DNA from: Amycolatopsis vancoresmycina | GTDB lineage: Bacteria; Actinomycetota; Actinomycetes; Mycobacteriales; Pseudonocardiaceae | Reading direction: 5' to 3' | Assembly (NCBI RefSeq): GCF_000716785.1 | Contig: NZ_JNYY01000009.1 | Span: 310,001 to 374,000 of the forward strand | Length of the DNA: 64,000 nt | Shown: one piece after another, positions 8,271 to 16,675 of the stretch | How positions within the stretch are numbered: the first letter of the stretch is position 1 | Layout: each line of letters starts with the position of its first letter | Made by a program: the position numbers and the translations under genes | The notes under the pieces: generated by a model | Database searches by the model: none | Told to the model about the DNA's origin: nothing | What the model saw: only the letters and a program-made list of their open reading frames with translations

Positions 8271-8780
8271 TCACAGCGGTTCGTATTCGTCGCCGTCTTC
8301 GTTGAGCAGCACGAAACCGGGCGACAGCTCCGTCAGGCAGACGCTCAACGACGCCAGCAACTCCTCGACGGGAACCTCGTCGAGCTCCAGCTCGGCCGCC
8401 ACCTCGGCACGGAGGCGGTCGAGCTCGGGCTCCTCCTCCCTCAACTCCGCGTAGGAAGCTTCGAAGGCGGCCCGCATGGCGTCGACGTCAGGCGCGCAGG
8501 CCACGACGTCCTGCCACGTCGGCAGCCCGGTCACCAGCCGGACCGCCGCGGTCGAATCCTCGGCGACGATCCCCGCCGTGCCCTCGGAACTGGCGTACAG
8601 CACCGGTCCGCCGTCGCAGACGAAGAACGTGCCGCCCGCTGCGTCGCCCGCGGCCACCTGCAGCTTTCCGCCCGAGGCCAGGTGTACCCGCTCGACCGGG
8701 TCCTGGCGGGTGAGGTCGAAGTCGAACACGTTCGCCAGCAGGGCCGTGGCGCGGGCGTTGTCCCGGATGCGATCGAGCAT
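8271..8780 (-). CDS. Hypothetical protein, possibly SUKH/SMI1-like
   Basis: An acidic 169-residue protein starting MLDRIRDNARATALLANVF. The middle (GTFFVCDGGPVLYASSEG and IVAEDSTAAVRLVTGLPTW) resembles the strand pattern of SMI1/KNR4 (SUKH) proteins, many of which are immunity proteins to polymorphic toxins. No toxin gene is adjacent. A longer frame to 8948 is open, but it would run into the protease promoter and has no family sequence, so the internal ATG is used. It is divergent from the secreted protease gene. The SUKH link is weak. Confidence 0.65.
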   Translation of the reverse strand: MLDRIRDNARATALLANVFDFDLTRQDPVERVHLASGGKLQVAAGDAAGGTFFVCDGGPVLYASSEGTAGIVAEDSTAAVRLVTGLPTWQDVVACAPDVDAMRAAFEASYAELREEEPELDRLRAEVAAELELDEVPVEELLASLSVCLTELSPGFVLLNEDGDEYEPL

Positions 8781-8916
8781 GGCGGGAACCTTAGCCCGCC
8801 CGTCATCCGGACCTTGTGAACTTTGACAAACGCCGTCATCCGGTTCACGCGGAACGACATAGCCTCGCTCTCCTCCCGCGCCCGACACTCGGGGGCGAAC
8901 GGGAGGGAGTTCCGCC

Positions 8917-10089
8917 ATGCTTCGAACACGCAGGGTGCTCGCCGCCACTGGGGTCGTCTGGCTCGCCGTGGCCGGGGTCAGCGGGCCGGCTCAGGCGGCC
9001 GCCGATCCGCGGCTGCTCGCCGCGATGCAGCGCGATCTGCACCTCGATTCCGCCCAGGCGACCGAACTGCTGGCCGTGGAGGCGGCCGCCGGGCGCACCG
9101 AACGCCGGCTGCGGGCTGAGTTCGGCACCCGGTTCGGCGGCGCCTGGCTCAGTTCGTCCACTTTGGTCGTGGCCGTCACCGATCCGGCGCTGGCGGACGC
9201 GGTGAAAGCCGCCGGTGCCGAGCCTAAGCTCGTCCGGCGCAGTGAAAGCGAACTCGGCAAGGTTAAGTCTACTTTGGACAAGGCGGCGCGGCCGGCTGCC
9301 CGTGCCGTGTCCGGCTGGTACGTCGACGCCGTCACGAACGCCGTCGTCGTGCGTGCCCACCCGGACGCCGTCGCGGTCGCCGCCGCGTTCGTCGGGGCCA
9401 GTGGCGCCGACCCGCGTGCGGTGCGGGTCGAGGTCTCGGCCGGCACGCCGCGGACGCTGGACCGGGTGCCGCTCGGCATCTACGGCGGGGACCTGCTCCG
9501 GGTGCCGCTCGGCCGGTGCTCGCTCGGCTTCTCCGTCCTGAGCTACGTCCAGCACTTCACCGGCTGGACGACGGCGGGCCACTGCGGCCGGGCCGGCGAC
9601 GCGGCCACCCCGGGCTTCGACGTCGGCGCCACCGGGACCTTCCGCGGCTCGGTGTTCCCCGGCAACGACCACGCCTGGGTCAGCCACGACAACTACGACT
9701 TCGACTTCGGCCCGTTCGCGATGCCGCAGGTCAACGACTACCAGGGCGACGGCGTCCGCGTCGAGGGCCTGCAGGAAGCACCCGTCGGGGCGTCGATCTG
9801 CCGGTCCGGCATCACCAGCGGCTGGCGCTGCGGCACGATCCAGGCCAAGAACGAGACCGTCAACTACGCGGAAGGCACGGTGACCGGGCTGACCCGGACC
9901 AGCGCCTGCGCCGAGCCGGGGGATTCGGGCGGGCCGTACCTGTCCGGCGGGCAGGCACAGGGCACCACCTCCGGCGGGAGCGGCGACTGCACCTTCGGCG
10001 GCACGACCTACTTCCAGCCGATCAACCCGGTCCTGCGTGCGTACCAGCTGAAACTGTTCAGCGTCAACGGCGCTCTCGACCCGCTGTGA
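8917..10089 (+). CDS. Secreted S1 serine protease (streptogrisin-like)
   Basis: A 390-residue prepro-protease. Residues 1-27 form a signal peptide (RTRR, hydrophobic core, AQAAA). About 30-185 is an alpha-lytic-protease-type prodomain (SGWYVDAVTNAVVV and similar). The mature chymotrypsin-fold domain begins near IYGGDLLRVPLGRCSLGF. The catalytic triad is His222 in TAGHC, an Asp near 261-263 in YDFDFGP and Ser337 in GDSGGP. Paired cysteines at about 201/223, 295/305 and 331/358 fit the three family disulfides. GGGAGG precedes the ATG. Likely role: extracellular protein degradation after self-cleavage of the prodomain. Confidence 0.93.
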   Translation: MLRTRRVLAATGVVWLAVAGVSGPAQAAADPRLLAAMQRDLHLDSAQATELLAVEAAAGRTERRLRAEFGTRFGGAWLSSSTLVVAVTDPALADAVKAAGAEPKLVRRSESELGKVKSTLDKAARPAARAVSGWYVDAVTNAVVVRAHPDAVAVAAAFVGASGADPRAVRVEVSAGTPRTLDRVPLGIYGGDLLRVPLGRCSLGFSVLSYVQHFTGWTTAGHCGRAGDAATPGFDVGATGTFRGSVFPGNDHAWVSHDNYDFDFGPFAMPQVNDYQGDGVRVEGLQEAPVGASICRSGITSGWRCGTIQAKNETVNYAEGTVTGLTRTSACAEPGDSGGPYLSGGQAQGTTSGGSGDCTFGGTTYFQPINPVLRAYQLKLFSVNGALDPL

Positions 10090-10091
10090 GC

Positions 10092-10127
10092 ACTCCGGGC
10101 GCTCACGGCGGCGTGCGCGCCCGGAGT
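10092..10127. terminator. Bidirectional terminator hairpin
   Basis: ACTCCGGGCG (10092-10101) pairs perfectly with CGCCCGGAGT (10118-10127) across a 16-nt loop. It lies between the convergent protease and dienelactone hydrolase genes and reaches the latter's stop codon. There is no T-tract, which is normal in actinobacteria. Confidence 0.7.
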
Positions 10128-10789
10128 CACGCCGGCAACGTCCGGCGCAGGAACTCCGTCGTCAGCTCCCACGCGCGCGCCGCGGCTTCGGGGTGGTGGA
10201 ACATCGGGGCCACGTGGTTGTGGAACGCGTGCCCGGCCTCCTCCTGCACGTGGATCTCCGCGCCGGGGTGCGCCGCCACCGCGGCCTCGACCACGGCCAC
10301 GTCCGACCGCGGGATGTACGGGTCCTGGCCGCCGAAGTGGAACTGGATCGGGCACGAAACCCGGGCGAGGTCCGCGATCTGCCTGGCGACCGTCGAGCCG
10401 TAGAACGACACCGCCACGTCGGGATCGCCTTCGGCCGCCGCCGCGAAGGCCAGCAAGCCGCCCAGGCAGAAGCCCAGCACCCCCACCCCGCCCGAAACCG
10501 ACGGCAGCGCACGCAGGTGGGCCACCGCGTCGAGCACGTCCGCCAGTCCCAGCACCGGGTCGAACGACGCCGCCACCGCCATCGACGCCGCCACGCCGGC
10601 TTCGTCGTGCGTCGAGGACCAGCCCGGCGCCGTCCGCCGGAACAGTTCCGGGATCGCCACCACGTACCCCGCCTCCGCCAGGCCGGCCGCCACCGAGCGC
10701 AGGTAGTCGTCCAGGCCGAAGATCTCCTGGACCAGCACCAGGCCCGGGCCGCGGCCGGACGGCGGGTACCAGATCGGCAGGTCGGTCAT
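10127..10789 (-). CDS. Dienelactone hydrolase family protein
   Basis: A 220-residue alpha/beta-hydrolase of the dienelactone hydrolase family. The catalytic Cys is in GFCLGG (about residue 108). The acidic residue is in FGGQDPYIP and the His in EEAGHAFHN near the C-terminus. EIFGLDDYLRSVAAGLAEAGY is the standard N-terminal signature. The classical reaction opens dienelactone to maleylacetate, but many homologues are general esterases. The ATG overlaps the stop of the upstream arginase-family gene by 4 bp (ATGA), so the two form an operon. No catechol pathway genes are nearby. Confidence 0.88.
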   Translation of the reverse strand: MTDLPIWYPPSGRGPGLVLVQEIFGLDDYLRSVAAGLAEAGYVVAIPELFRRTAPGWSSTHDEAGVAASMAVAASFDPVLGLADVLDAVAHLRALPSVSGGVGVLGFCLGGLLAFAAAAEGDPDVAVSFYGSTVARQIADLARVSCPIQFHFGGQDPYIPRSDVAVVEAAVAAHPGAEIHVQEEAGHAFHNHVAPMFHHPEAAARAWELTTEFLRRTLPA

Positions 10790-11646
10790 CGCAACGCCCT
10801 TTCGAGGATGTCGGCGACCAGGGCGGCCTGGTGGCCGTCCGGGTCGAGGTCGGGGTCGAACACGGTCAGCTCGAAGCCCGCGGCGCCCGGCCGGGCCAGC
10901 AGCTGCCGCAGCACCGACACCAGCGTGTCCGGGTCGAGGCCGCCGGGGTCGGGACTGTCCACTGCGGACACATACGCCGGGTCCAGCACGTCGATGTCCA
11001 CGTGCACCCAGAAGCCGTCCAGGCCCTCGAACGGCGACGACGGCGCCCACCCGGAAGCCATCATCGATTCGGACGTGACGTGGGCGATCCCCGCGGCGCG
11101 CAGGTGCGCCGACTCGGCGGACCGCACCCCGAGCACGAGGACGTCTTCGTCGCGGACGTACGGGCGCAGGCCGTCGATGTCGGCCAGGCCGGGCTCGCCC
11201 CGCCCGGTCATGATCGCCAGGTCCTCGCCGGCCGCCGCGCCGACGTGGTCCGCGACGCCCAGGTGGCGGAAGTCGTCGTGACCGTCCAGGTACGCGATGC
11301 CGTACCGGCCCGCGCGGCGCAGCGCCAGCATCGCGCCCAGCGAGATCGAGCAGTCGCCGCCGAGGACCACCGGGAAGCCGCCCGACGACCGGACCGAGGC
11401 CACCCGCGCCGCCAGTGCGCGCGTGTAGGCGGCCAGCGCCGCCGCGTTGCGCACGCCGTCACCCGGCTGCCACGTGCCCACGTACCGGCCCGGCGTCACG
11501 ACGCCGCCGTCGGCCGCGCCCAGGCGGCTCAGGATACCGAGGTCGCGCAGCACGCCGGGCGTCTTGTAACAGCCCGGCACCGCGCCTTCGGCCGGCGGCC
11601 GGAGGCCCAGATTGGACGGTGCGTCGATCAGGACCGGATTCCTCAC
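10786..11646 (-). CDS. Arginase/agmatinase family hydrolase
   Basis: A 286-residue ureohydrolase-fold protein. Metal motifs in order are GGDCS (about residue 97), DGHDDF (about 120) and HVDIDVLDP (about 209). The family consensus for the first is GGDHS, so the first metal-ligand His is replaced by Cys. Known members cleave arginine, agmatine or formimidoylglutamate; the substrate here is open. The GTG start follows TACGGT (11653-11658) by 6 nt, which suggests leaderless translation. It is divergent from the TrpB2 gene and co-translated with the dienelactone hydrolase. Confidence 0.85.
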   Translation of the reverse strand: MRNPVLIDAPSNLGLRPPAEGAVPGCYKTPGVLRDLGILSRLGAADGGVVTPGRYVGTWQPGDGVRNAAALAAYTRALAARVASVRSSGGFPVVLGGDCSISLGAMLALRRAGRYGIAYLDGHDDFRHLGVADHVGAAAGEDLAIMTGRGEPGLADIDGLRPYVRDEDVLVLGVRSAESAHLRAAGIAHVTSESMMASGWAPSSPFEGLDGFWVHVDIDVLDPAYVSAVDSPDPGGLDPDTLVSVLRQLLARPGAAGFELTVFDPDLDPDGHQAALVADILERALR

Positions 11647-11652
11647 CCGATC

Positions 11653-11688
11653 ACCGTACTGGCTCCGCGGCCGGGAGCGGCCTAGGTT
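11653..11688. promoter_or_regulatory. Divergent promoters for arginase-family and trpB2 genes
   Basis: On the minus strand TACGGT (11653-11658) lies 6 nt before the arginase-family GTG. On the plus strand TAGGTT (11683-11688) lies upstream of the TrpB2 gene, whose RBS AAGGAGG follows at 11700-11706. The two -10 boxes are 24 bp apart, so the genes probably share control. These are box assignments by eye. Confidence 0.45.
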
Positions 11689-11711
11689 GGAGTGCCGACC
11701 AAGGAGGCGTG

Positions 11712-13064
11712 ATGGCTGAGCAGACCAAATACGTCCTGGACGAAGCCGATCTCCCGACCCAGTGGTACAACGTCATCCCCGACCTGCCGGAGCCGCCACC
11801 GCCGCCGCTGCACCCCGGCACCCGCGAGCCGGTCGGGCCGGACGACCTCGCGCCGCTGTTCCCGCAGGCGCTCATCGCCCAGGAAGTGACGACGGATCGC
11901 TATGTCGACATCCCGGAGGAGGTTCGGGAGGTCTACCGGCTCTGGCGCCCGTCGCCGCTGTTCCGCGCGCGTCGCCTGGAGAAGGCGCTGGGCACCCCGG
12001 CGCGGATCTACTACAAGTACGAAGGCGTCAGCCCGGTCGGCTCGCACAAGCCGAACACCGCGGTGCCGCAAGCGTTCTACAACGCGGCCGAAGGCGTCAC
12101 GCGGCTGACCACCGAGACCGGCGCCGGCCAGTGGGGCAGCGCGCTCGCCTTCGCCTGCGCCCAGTACGGGCTGGAGTGCGAGGTCTGGCAGGTGCGCGCG
12201 TCCTACGACCAGAAGCCCTACCGCAAGCTGATGATGGAGACGTTCGGCGCGACCGTCCACCCGAGCCCGTCCGAGCTGACCGAGTCCGGCCGCGCGATCC
12301 TCAAGCAGCACCCCGATTCGACGGGCAGCCTCGGCATCGCGATCAGCGAAGCCGTCGAGCAGGCGGCGCAGGACCCGAACACGCGGTACGCGCTGGGCAG
12401 CGTGCTCAACCACGTGCTGCTGCACCAGACGGTCATCGGCGAGGAGGCGCTGCGCCAGTTCCGCCTGGCCGGCGACACCCCGGACGTCCTGGTCGGCTGC
12501 ACCGGCGGCGGCTCGAACTTCGGCGGGCTGGCGTTCCCGTTCCTGCGCGAGAAGCTGGCCGGCCGGATGGACCCGGTGATCCGCGCGGTCGAGCCGGCCG
12601 CGTGCCCGTCGCTCACGCGGGGGAAGTACGCCTACGACTTCGGCGACACCGCCGGGCTGACCCCGTTGCTGAAGATGCACACGCTCGGCCACGAGTTCAT
12701 CCCGGACCCGATCCACGCGGGCGGCCTGCGCTACCACGGGATGTCGCCGCTCATCTCGCACCTCTACGAGCTGGGCCTGATCGAGGCACTGGCCGTCGGC
12801 CAGCAGGAGTGCTTCGCGGCGGGCGTGCGGTTCGCCCGGTCGGAGGGCATCATCCCGGCACCGGAACCGACGCACGCGCTCGCGGCGTGCATCCAGGAAG
12901 CGTTGCGGTGCAAGGAAACCGGGGAGGAGAAGGTGATCCTCACGGCGTTGTGCGGGCACGCCCACCTCGACCTGCCCGCGTACGGCGCCTACCTCGCGGG
13001 GGAAATGGTGGACAACGAGCTTTCGGCGGCCACGCTGGAAGAATCGCTGGCGACGCTGCCGTAG
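11712..13064 (+). CDS. TrpB2-type tryptophan synthase beta-like enzyme
   Basis: A PLP enzyme of 450 residues in the TrpB2 branch of tryptophan synthase beta. The PLP Lys is in GSHKPN (about residue 113). ETGAGQWG (about 136-143) and the phosphate loop GCTGGGSNFGG (about 262-272) are present. TrpB2 proteins lack the usual partner TrpA surface and convert indole or serine derivatives to tryptophan, sometimes phosphoserine in archaea. No trpA lies nearby. The RBS AAGGAGG is ideal. An indole-salvage role in an organism with a kynurenine island is possible, but it is inference. Confidence 0.92.
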   Translation: MAEQTKYVLDEADLPTQWYNVIPDLPEPPPPPLHPGTREPVGPDDLAPLFPQALIAQEVTTDRYVDIPEEVREVYRLWRPSPLFRARRLEKALGTPARIYYKYEGVSPVGSHKPNTAVPQAFYNAAEGVTRLTTETGAGQWGSALAFACAQYGLECEVWQVRASYDQKPYRKLMMETFGATVHPSPSELTESGRAILKQHPDSTGSLGIAISEAVEQAAQDPNTRYALGSVLNHVLLHQTVIGEEALRQFRLAGDTPDVLVGCTGGGSNFGGLAFPFLREKLAGRMDPVIRAVEPAACPSLTRGKYAYDFGDTAGLTPLLKMHTLGHEFIPDPIHAGGLRYHGMSPLISHLYELGLIEALAVGQQECFAAGVRFARSEGIIPAPEPTHALAACIQEALRCKETGEEKVILTALCGHAHLDLPAYGAYLAGEMVDNELSAATLEESLATLP

Positions 13065-13071
13065 GCGGGGG

Positions 13072-13100
13072 CCCGGGTGGCGTCCGGTGCGCCACCCGGG
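13072..13100 (+). terminator. Terminator hairpin after trpB2-like gene
   Basis: CCCGGGTGGCG (13072-13082) pairs with CGCCACCCGGG (13090-13100) over a 7-nt loop. It lies 8 bp after the TrpB2 stop codon and faces the convergent membrane protein gene. Confidence 0.75.
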
Positions 13101-13108
13101 GTGTCCCG

Positions 13109-14710
13109 CTAGTGCTGACCGGAAAGGATGCGGCTCGCGGCCTTCAGGGAGTTGTAGATTTCGACCTCCCCGCGCCCGAGGCCTTCGTACAAGGCTCTTT
13201 CGCACTGCCTGGCGCGCTCCTGGAGCTCCCGTCCGAGCAACCTGGATGCGACGAGCTCGTCCACGCCGACGCCGAAGGTCGGACGGCACCAGGCCGGCAG
13301 GTCGCCGGCTGCCGTGATCAGGTCCAGCAGTTCCGTGGCGGCCGGTGCGACGTCGTCGCGGTGGAAGATGCGGATCCGGCAGTCCGCCATGGCGCGGGCG
13401 ATCTTGTCGGTGTCCGAAACCGGCTGAGCCGCGGCCAGCCGGGCCCTGGCTTCGTCTTCCGCCGGGGAATCGCCGGCCAGCAGCCACGCGGCCGTCGAAT
13501 GCGTGATCGGATGGCTTTCGTACGAAATCCCGATTCCGGCCAGTTGGCCGGCCTGGTCGATTTCGAGATCTTCGCACAGGGGCCAGATCATGGCGGCCAG
13601 GCAGCCGTCGCTGATTCCGCGGCGCACCGCGAACCTGACCAGCTGCCAGTGCTGGCCGGTTTGCAGGCTCATGAACGACGAAGTCGTCAGGAGGGTGACC
13701 AGAACGTCGTCGACGGTGTGGTCCCGGCGGGGTCCGTCGTCGCCGGTGCGCAGGACGACCTGCGCTTCGGCGAGGGAATAGGCTTTCTCGTGTTCGTTCT
13801 CACCGATCAGGACCATGAGCCGGGCGCCGAGCAACGACCCGTCCCGGAAGCCCTGTGCGTCGAGCTTGTCCAGCCAGCGCCGGGCGTCCTCGATCCGGCC
13901 CAGCGCGCTCAGCGTCGCCACGATCGTCGCGTGGTCGGCCGGCTGCCGGATGAATTTCCTGTACTGGAACAGGACCTTGCCGATCATGGCGAACAGGCAG
14001 ATCCCGGCCAGTGTCAGCAGAATCGCCGACGGCGTGCGTGGCGTCCCGAGGACCACGTCGAAAACGTGGGTGAAGGCGCCCAGGCCCTTGATCTGGTCGA
14101 CGACGACGTCGAGCGTCGGCTTCCCGCCGACCTGGAGGGGGCCGAGCAGCAGGGAGCCGGAAAGGAGCGTGAGGTACTGCAATGCGGCGATGGCGATGAA
14201 CTGCACGTACGGCTGCATCAGGTTTCTGCGCAGCTGACCGGGGAGGTCGAGGGCGGACAGGGAGTTCGAGATCAGGTTGGCGATCAGGGCGACCAGGAGG
14301 AACGCTGATCCCGTGTCGATCGCCCAGCCGGGACCGACCAGGATCCGCAGCACGAGCAGCAGCAGGGCGAACCCGAACAGCGCCAGCGCGACCTGCAGGT
14401 TCACCGGCGCCAGGTGCACGGCTCTCGTCCGCTCGCGGTAGTCTCTCGAAATGATCGCCCGGCGCATGTAGGCGACGGTGACCGGCCAGGCCACGACGAA
14501 CACCGGGAAGAACAGGAACCGGTACGTTATTATCCATCGCAGTCTCGACAGCAGTCCCTTTTTGAATTGCCGCTGGAAACTGGCGAGCCCGACGACCCTG
14601 TCTATCGACTTGTCGGCGAGCTTCAATGCCCGTGGTCCCATGTAAAAGGCGCTGAACACGGCCAGTACCGCACCGATGGCCAAGTAGATCACGATGATGG
14701 ACGCAGTCAC
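13109..14710 (-). CDS. Unknown multi-pass membrane protein with soluble helical C-terminus
   Basis: A protein of about 533 residues that I do not recognise. The N-terminal half has about six hydrophobic segments (IIVIYLAIGAVLAVFSAFY, FLFFPVFVVAWPVTVAY, a long ALFGFALLLLVLRILV and others up to about residue 255). The C-terminal half is soluble and mostly helical, with segments like ATLSALGRIEDARRWLDKL and EKAYSLAEAQVVL that look TPR-like. GTG at 14710 is preferred because GGAGGGGG lies 8 nt before it; the ATG at 14761 would translate that RBS. Several Cys residues occur in the C-terminal part. No partner gene is clear. Confidence 0.75.
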   Translation of the reverse strand: MTASIIVIYLAIGAVLAVFSAFYMGPRALKLADKSIDRVVGLASFQRQFKKGLLSRLRWIITYRFLFFPVFVVAWPVTVAYMRRAIISRDYRERTRAVHLAPVNLQVALALFGFALLLLVLRILVGPGWAIDTGSAFLLVALIANLISNSLSALDLPGQLRRNLMQPYVQFIAIAALQYLTLLSGSLLLGPLQVGGKPTLDVVVDQIKGLGAFTHVFDVVLGTPRTPSAILLTLAGICLFAMIGKVLFQYRKFIRQPADHATIVATLSALGRIEDARRWLDKLDAQGFRDGSLLGARLMVLIGENEHEKAYSLAEAQVVLRTGDDGPRRDHTVDDVLVTLLTTSSFMSLQTGQHWQLVRFAVRRGISDGCLAAMIWPLCEDLEIDQAGQLAGIGISYESHPITHSTAAWLLAGDSPAEDEARARLAAAQPVSDTDKIARAMADCRIRIFHRDDVAPAATELLDLITAAGDLPAWCRPTFGVGVDELVASRLLGRELQERARQCERALYEGLGRGEVEIYNSLKAASRILSGQH

Positions 14711-14869
14711 CTGCCCGACCCCCTCCTCGCCGGTGCTGATTCGCGGATCCCGGGAAATCATACGCCCGTATTCAGGGTGGGTTCGGCGAAAAAGCCGGTC
14801 AGGTCCCGACCTGTGACCCGCCGCGCGAGAAGCAGGTGAATCACTTCCGGGCCGGCTGGGGGTGAGCCG

Positions 14870-16216
14870 TCAGAGGGTGTCCGGGATCTCCGGGCGCGAC
14901 AGCTCGGTGCGGGCGGTCGCCAAGACCACGCGGTCGCGGCCGCCCGCCTTCGCCTCGAACACCGCGTCGTCCGCTGCCTGCAGCAGGATCGTGTACTCCG
15001 TGGCCGTTTCCGGGTACACCGCTGCGCCGATCGAGGCCGTCAGGCCCGTGATCACCTCGGGCTTGCCCGGGCGGATCACCGGGACCGGGACCTCGATGCG
15101 GGCGATCGCCGTGCGGATGCGGTCCGCGACCGAGGCGATCTCCGCGCTCGTCGTGCCCGGGAGGAGGACCACGAACTCGTCGCCGCCGAAGCGGCCGACG
15201 TAGTCGCCGCCGCGGACCGAGCCCTGGATCGCCGCCGCGACCGCGCGCAGGACCTCGTCGCCCGCCAGGTGGCCGTTGCCGTCGTCGATGGCCTTGAAGT
15301 GGTCGATGTCGATCATCAGCACGCCCGCCGTAGAGGACAGCTCCGCCGCGCGGGCCAGCTCGTTGCGGGCCAGCTGGACCCAGAACTCCGGGGCGAGCAG
15401 CGCCGTCTTCGAGTCCGTGCGCGCCGCCGCCTGGAACTGGGGGAGCAGCAGGCCGATGTGCAGCGCCACCGGGGTCACCATCAGCACCGGCAGCAGCCAC
15501 GGCCGGACCGTCATCACCAGCGCGATGCCGCAGCCGACGCCCACCGCGGCCAGCACGATCAGCACGTCGGACGGGTTGCCGAACGCCTGCCGCGGCGGCT
15601 TGCCCGGGTTGCTCATCAGGATCGCGAGGATCACGAGCACGTAGTTGAGGCCGAAGTAGGAGAGCCCGGACACCAGCAGCGCCGTCATCCCGCCGAACCC
15701 GTCCAGATACGGCACATACGGCGCCACGTGCCCGGTACCCGCCGAAAGAACGCCGCCCGCGGCGGCGCAGGCGAGGATCACCGTGGCGCCGGAAAACACT
15801 TTCCGGTGAATTACGCCGCGCCGTTTGTAGACGCGCACCCACGAATGGGCGTAACTCACAACGATGACCACAGTGGCCAGTGGCGGGGGCAGCAGCAGGA
15901 GCCCGGCGAAGATCCAGATCGACTGGAGGTGCATGTGCGGCCGTCCGTCGGCGGCCAGCTCGCGGATGCGCTCGATGCGTTGCGCCGCTTCGAGGTGCAC
16001 GATTTCGCCGGCCAGGATCAGGCCGCACCACAGCAGCGACTGGGCCGTGATCGGCACCAGCGCGGCCGTCGTCGCGACCATGATCAACGCCAGCGCGTCG
16101 ACGACGAGGACATAGCCGAGCACCGGAGTGGCCAGCTTCCACATCGCCCACGTTCGGATACCTGATCGTGGACGTTCTGAGCTGGGCTTTCGCCCTTGGG
16201 ACCCGGACAATCCCAC
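14870..16216 (-). CDS. Membrane-bound diguanylate cyclase (GGDEF)
   Basis: A 448-residue protein with about eight membrane segments (residues ~25-265) and a C-terminal GGDEF domain (~275-440). MIDIDHFKAIDDGNGH carries the metal/GTP site. RFGGDEFVVLLPG is the intact active-site turn, so c-di-GMP synthesis is likely. An RxxD inhibitory site is not evident. The sensory part has no named domain. The GTG at 16216 has AGAGGGG 6 nt upstream; an internal ATG at 16144 is possible but lacks an RBS. It is divergent from the repeat-peptide gene. Confidence 0.88.
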   Translation of the reverse strand: MGLSGSQGRKPSSERPRSGIRTWAMWKLATPVLGYVLVVDALALIMVATTAALVPITAQSLLWCGLILAGEIVHLEAAQRIERIRELAADGRPHMHLQSIWIFAGLLLLPPPLATVVIVVSYAHSWVRVYKRRGVIHRKVFSGATVILACAAAGGVLSAGTGHVAPYVPYLDGFGGMTALLVSGLSYFGLNYVLVILAILMSNPGKPPRQAFGNPSDVLIVLAAVGVGCGIALVMTVRPWLLPVLMVTPVALHIGLLLPQFQAAARTDSKTALLAPEFWVQLARNELARAAELSSTAGVLMIDIDHFKAIDDGNGHLAGDEVLRAVAAAIQGSVRGGDYVGRFGGDEFVVLLPGTTSAEIASVADRIRTAIARIEVPVPVIRPGKPEVITGLTASIGAAVYPETATEYTILLQAADDAVFEAKAGGRDRVVLATARTELSRPEIPDTL

Positions 16217-16352
16217 GAAACGCCCCTCTTCCCAGGACGGAACTCTTCGCGGAAAACGTCACTGTAATCGAATGAACGCGGTGTGTCACTAGGCCGGTCA
16301 GGCTACCGTTCGGTCACGCACCGTGCGTAAACCCTCACGAACTGGAGAAATC

Positions 16353-16637
16353 ATGTCGCACTTCCTGCCCAACGCCAACATCGTCCCGTCCCGCCGGCGC
16401 GCGCAGCGGCCGACCGACTGGACCCGGCAGCTCCCCACCGACTGGACCCGCGCGATCCCGACCGACTGGACCACGCGGCAGCTGCCGACCGACTGGACCG
16501 CCCGCGAACTCCCCACCGACTGGACCGTCCGCGAGCTGCCCACCGATTGGACCCGGCCCGGCGTCGCGCCAGCGCTGCCGCAGTGCCCGACCGATTGGAC
16601 GCCGCGCCAGGCGCCGACCGACTGGACGCGGTCCTGA
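16353..16637 (+). CDS. PTDWT octa-repeat peptide (unknown; candidate precursor peptide)
   Basis: A 94-residue peptide with no family I recognise. Residues 1-19 (MSHFLPNANIVPSRRRAQR) form a short basic head. The rest is eight copies of PTDWT joined by R-x-L type linkers of 3-4 residues. One linker is longer (RPGVAPALPQC, with the only Cys). The fifteen bases of each copy differ only at third positions (CCG/CCC, GAC/GAT, ACC/ACG), so the amino acids appear to be under selection. GGAG lies 5 nt before the ATG, TACCGT (16304-16309) is a possible -10, and a perfect 13-bp hairpin follows. No modification enzyme is adjacent; the nearest genes are a GGDEF cyclase and an MFS exporter. It could be a multi-core RiPP precursor or a repeat ligand protein. 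Confidence 0.78.
   Translation: MSHFLPNANIVPSRRRAQRPTDWTRQLPTDWTRAIPTDWTTRQLPTDWTARELPTDWTVRELPTDWTRPGVAPALPQCPTDWTPRQAPTDWTRS
16410..16628 (+). repeat. Eight in-frame 15-bp PTDWT-coding repeats
   Basis: Copies start at 16410, 16434, 16458, 16485, 16512, 16539, 16587 and 16614. The period is 24 bp, 24 bp, then 27 bp three times, then 48 bp and 27 bp. Linkers keep the frame. Within the copies only synonymous third-base changes occur: CCG five times and CCC three, GAC six and GAT two, final ACC six and ACG two. Confidence 0.95.
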
Positions 16638-16643
16638 CCAGTG

Positions 16644-16675
16644 CCCGGTGACCGGCACCGTCGCCGGTCACCGGG
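16644..16675. terminator. 13-bp perfect hairpin terminator after the repeat peptide
   Basis: CCCGGTGACCGGC (16644-16656) pairs exactly with GCCGGTCACCGGG (16663-16675) over the loop ACCGTC. It starts 6 bp after the peptide stop and covers the stop of the convergent MFS gene (16668), so it can serve both. Confidence 0.8.

Noticed and set aside
16410..16628. CRISPR-like direct repeats
   Set aside because: The 15-bp units vary at third codon positions and keep the frame; spacers are 9-33 bp, far too short for CRISPR, and no cas genes are present.
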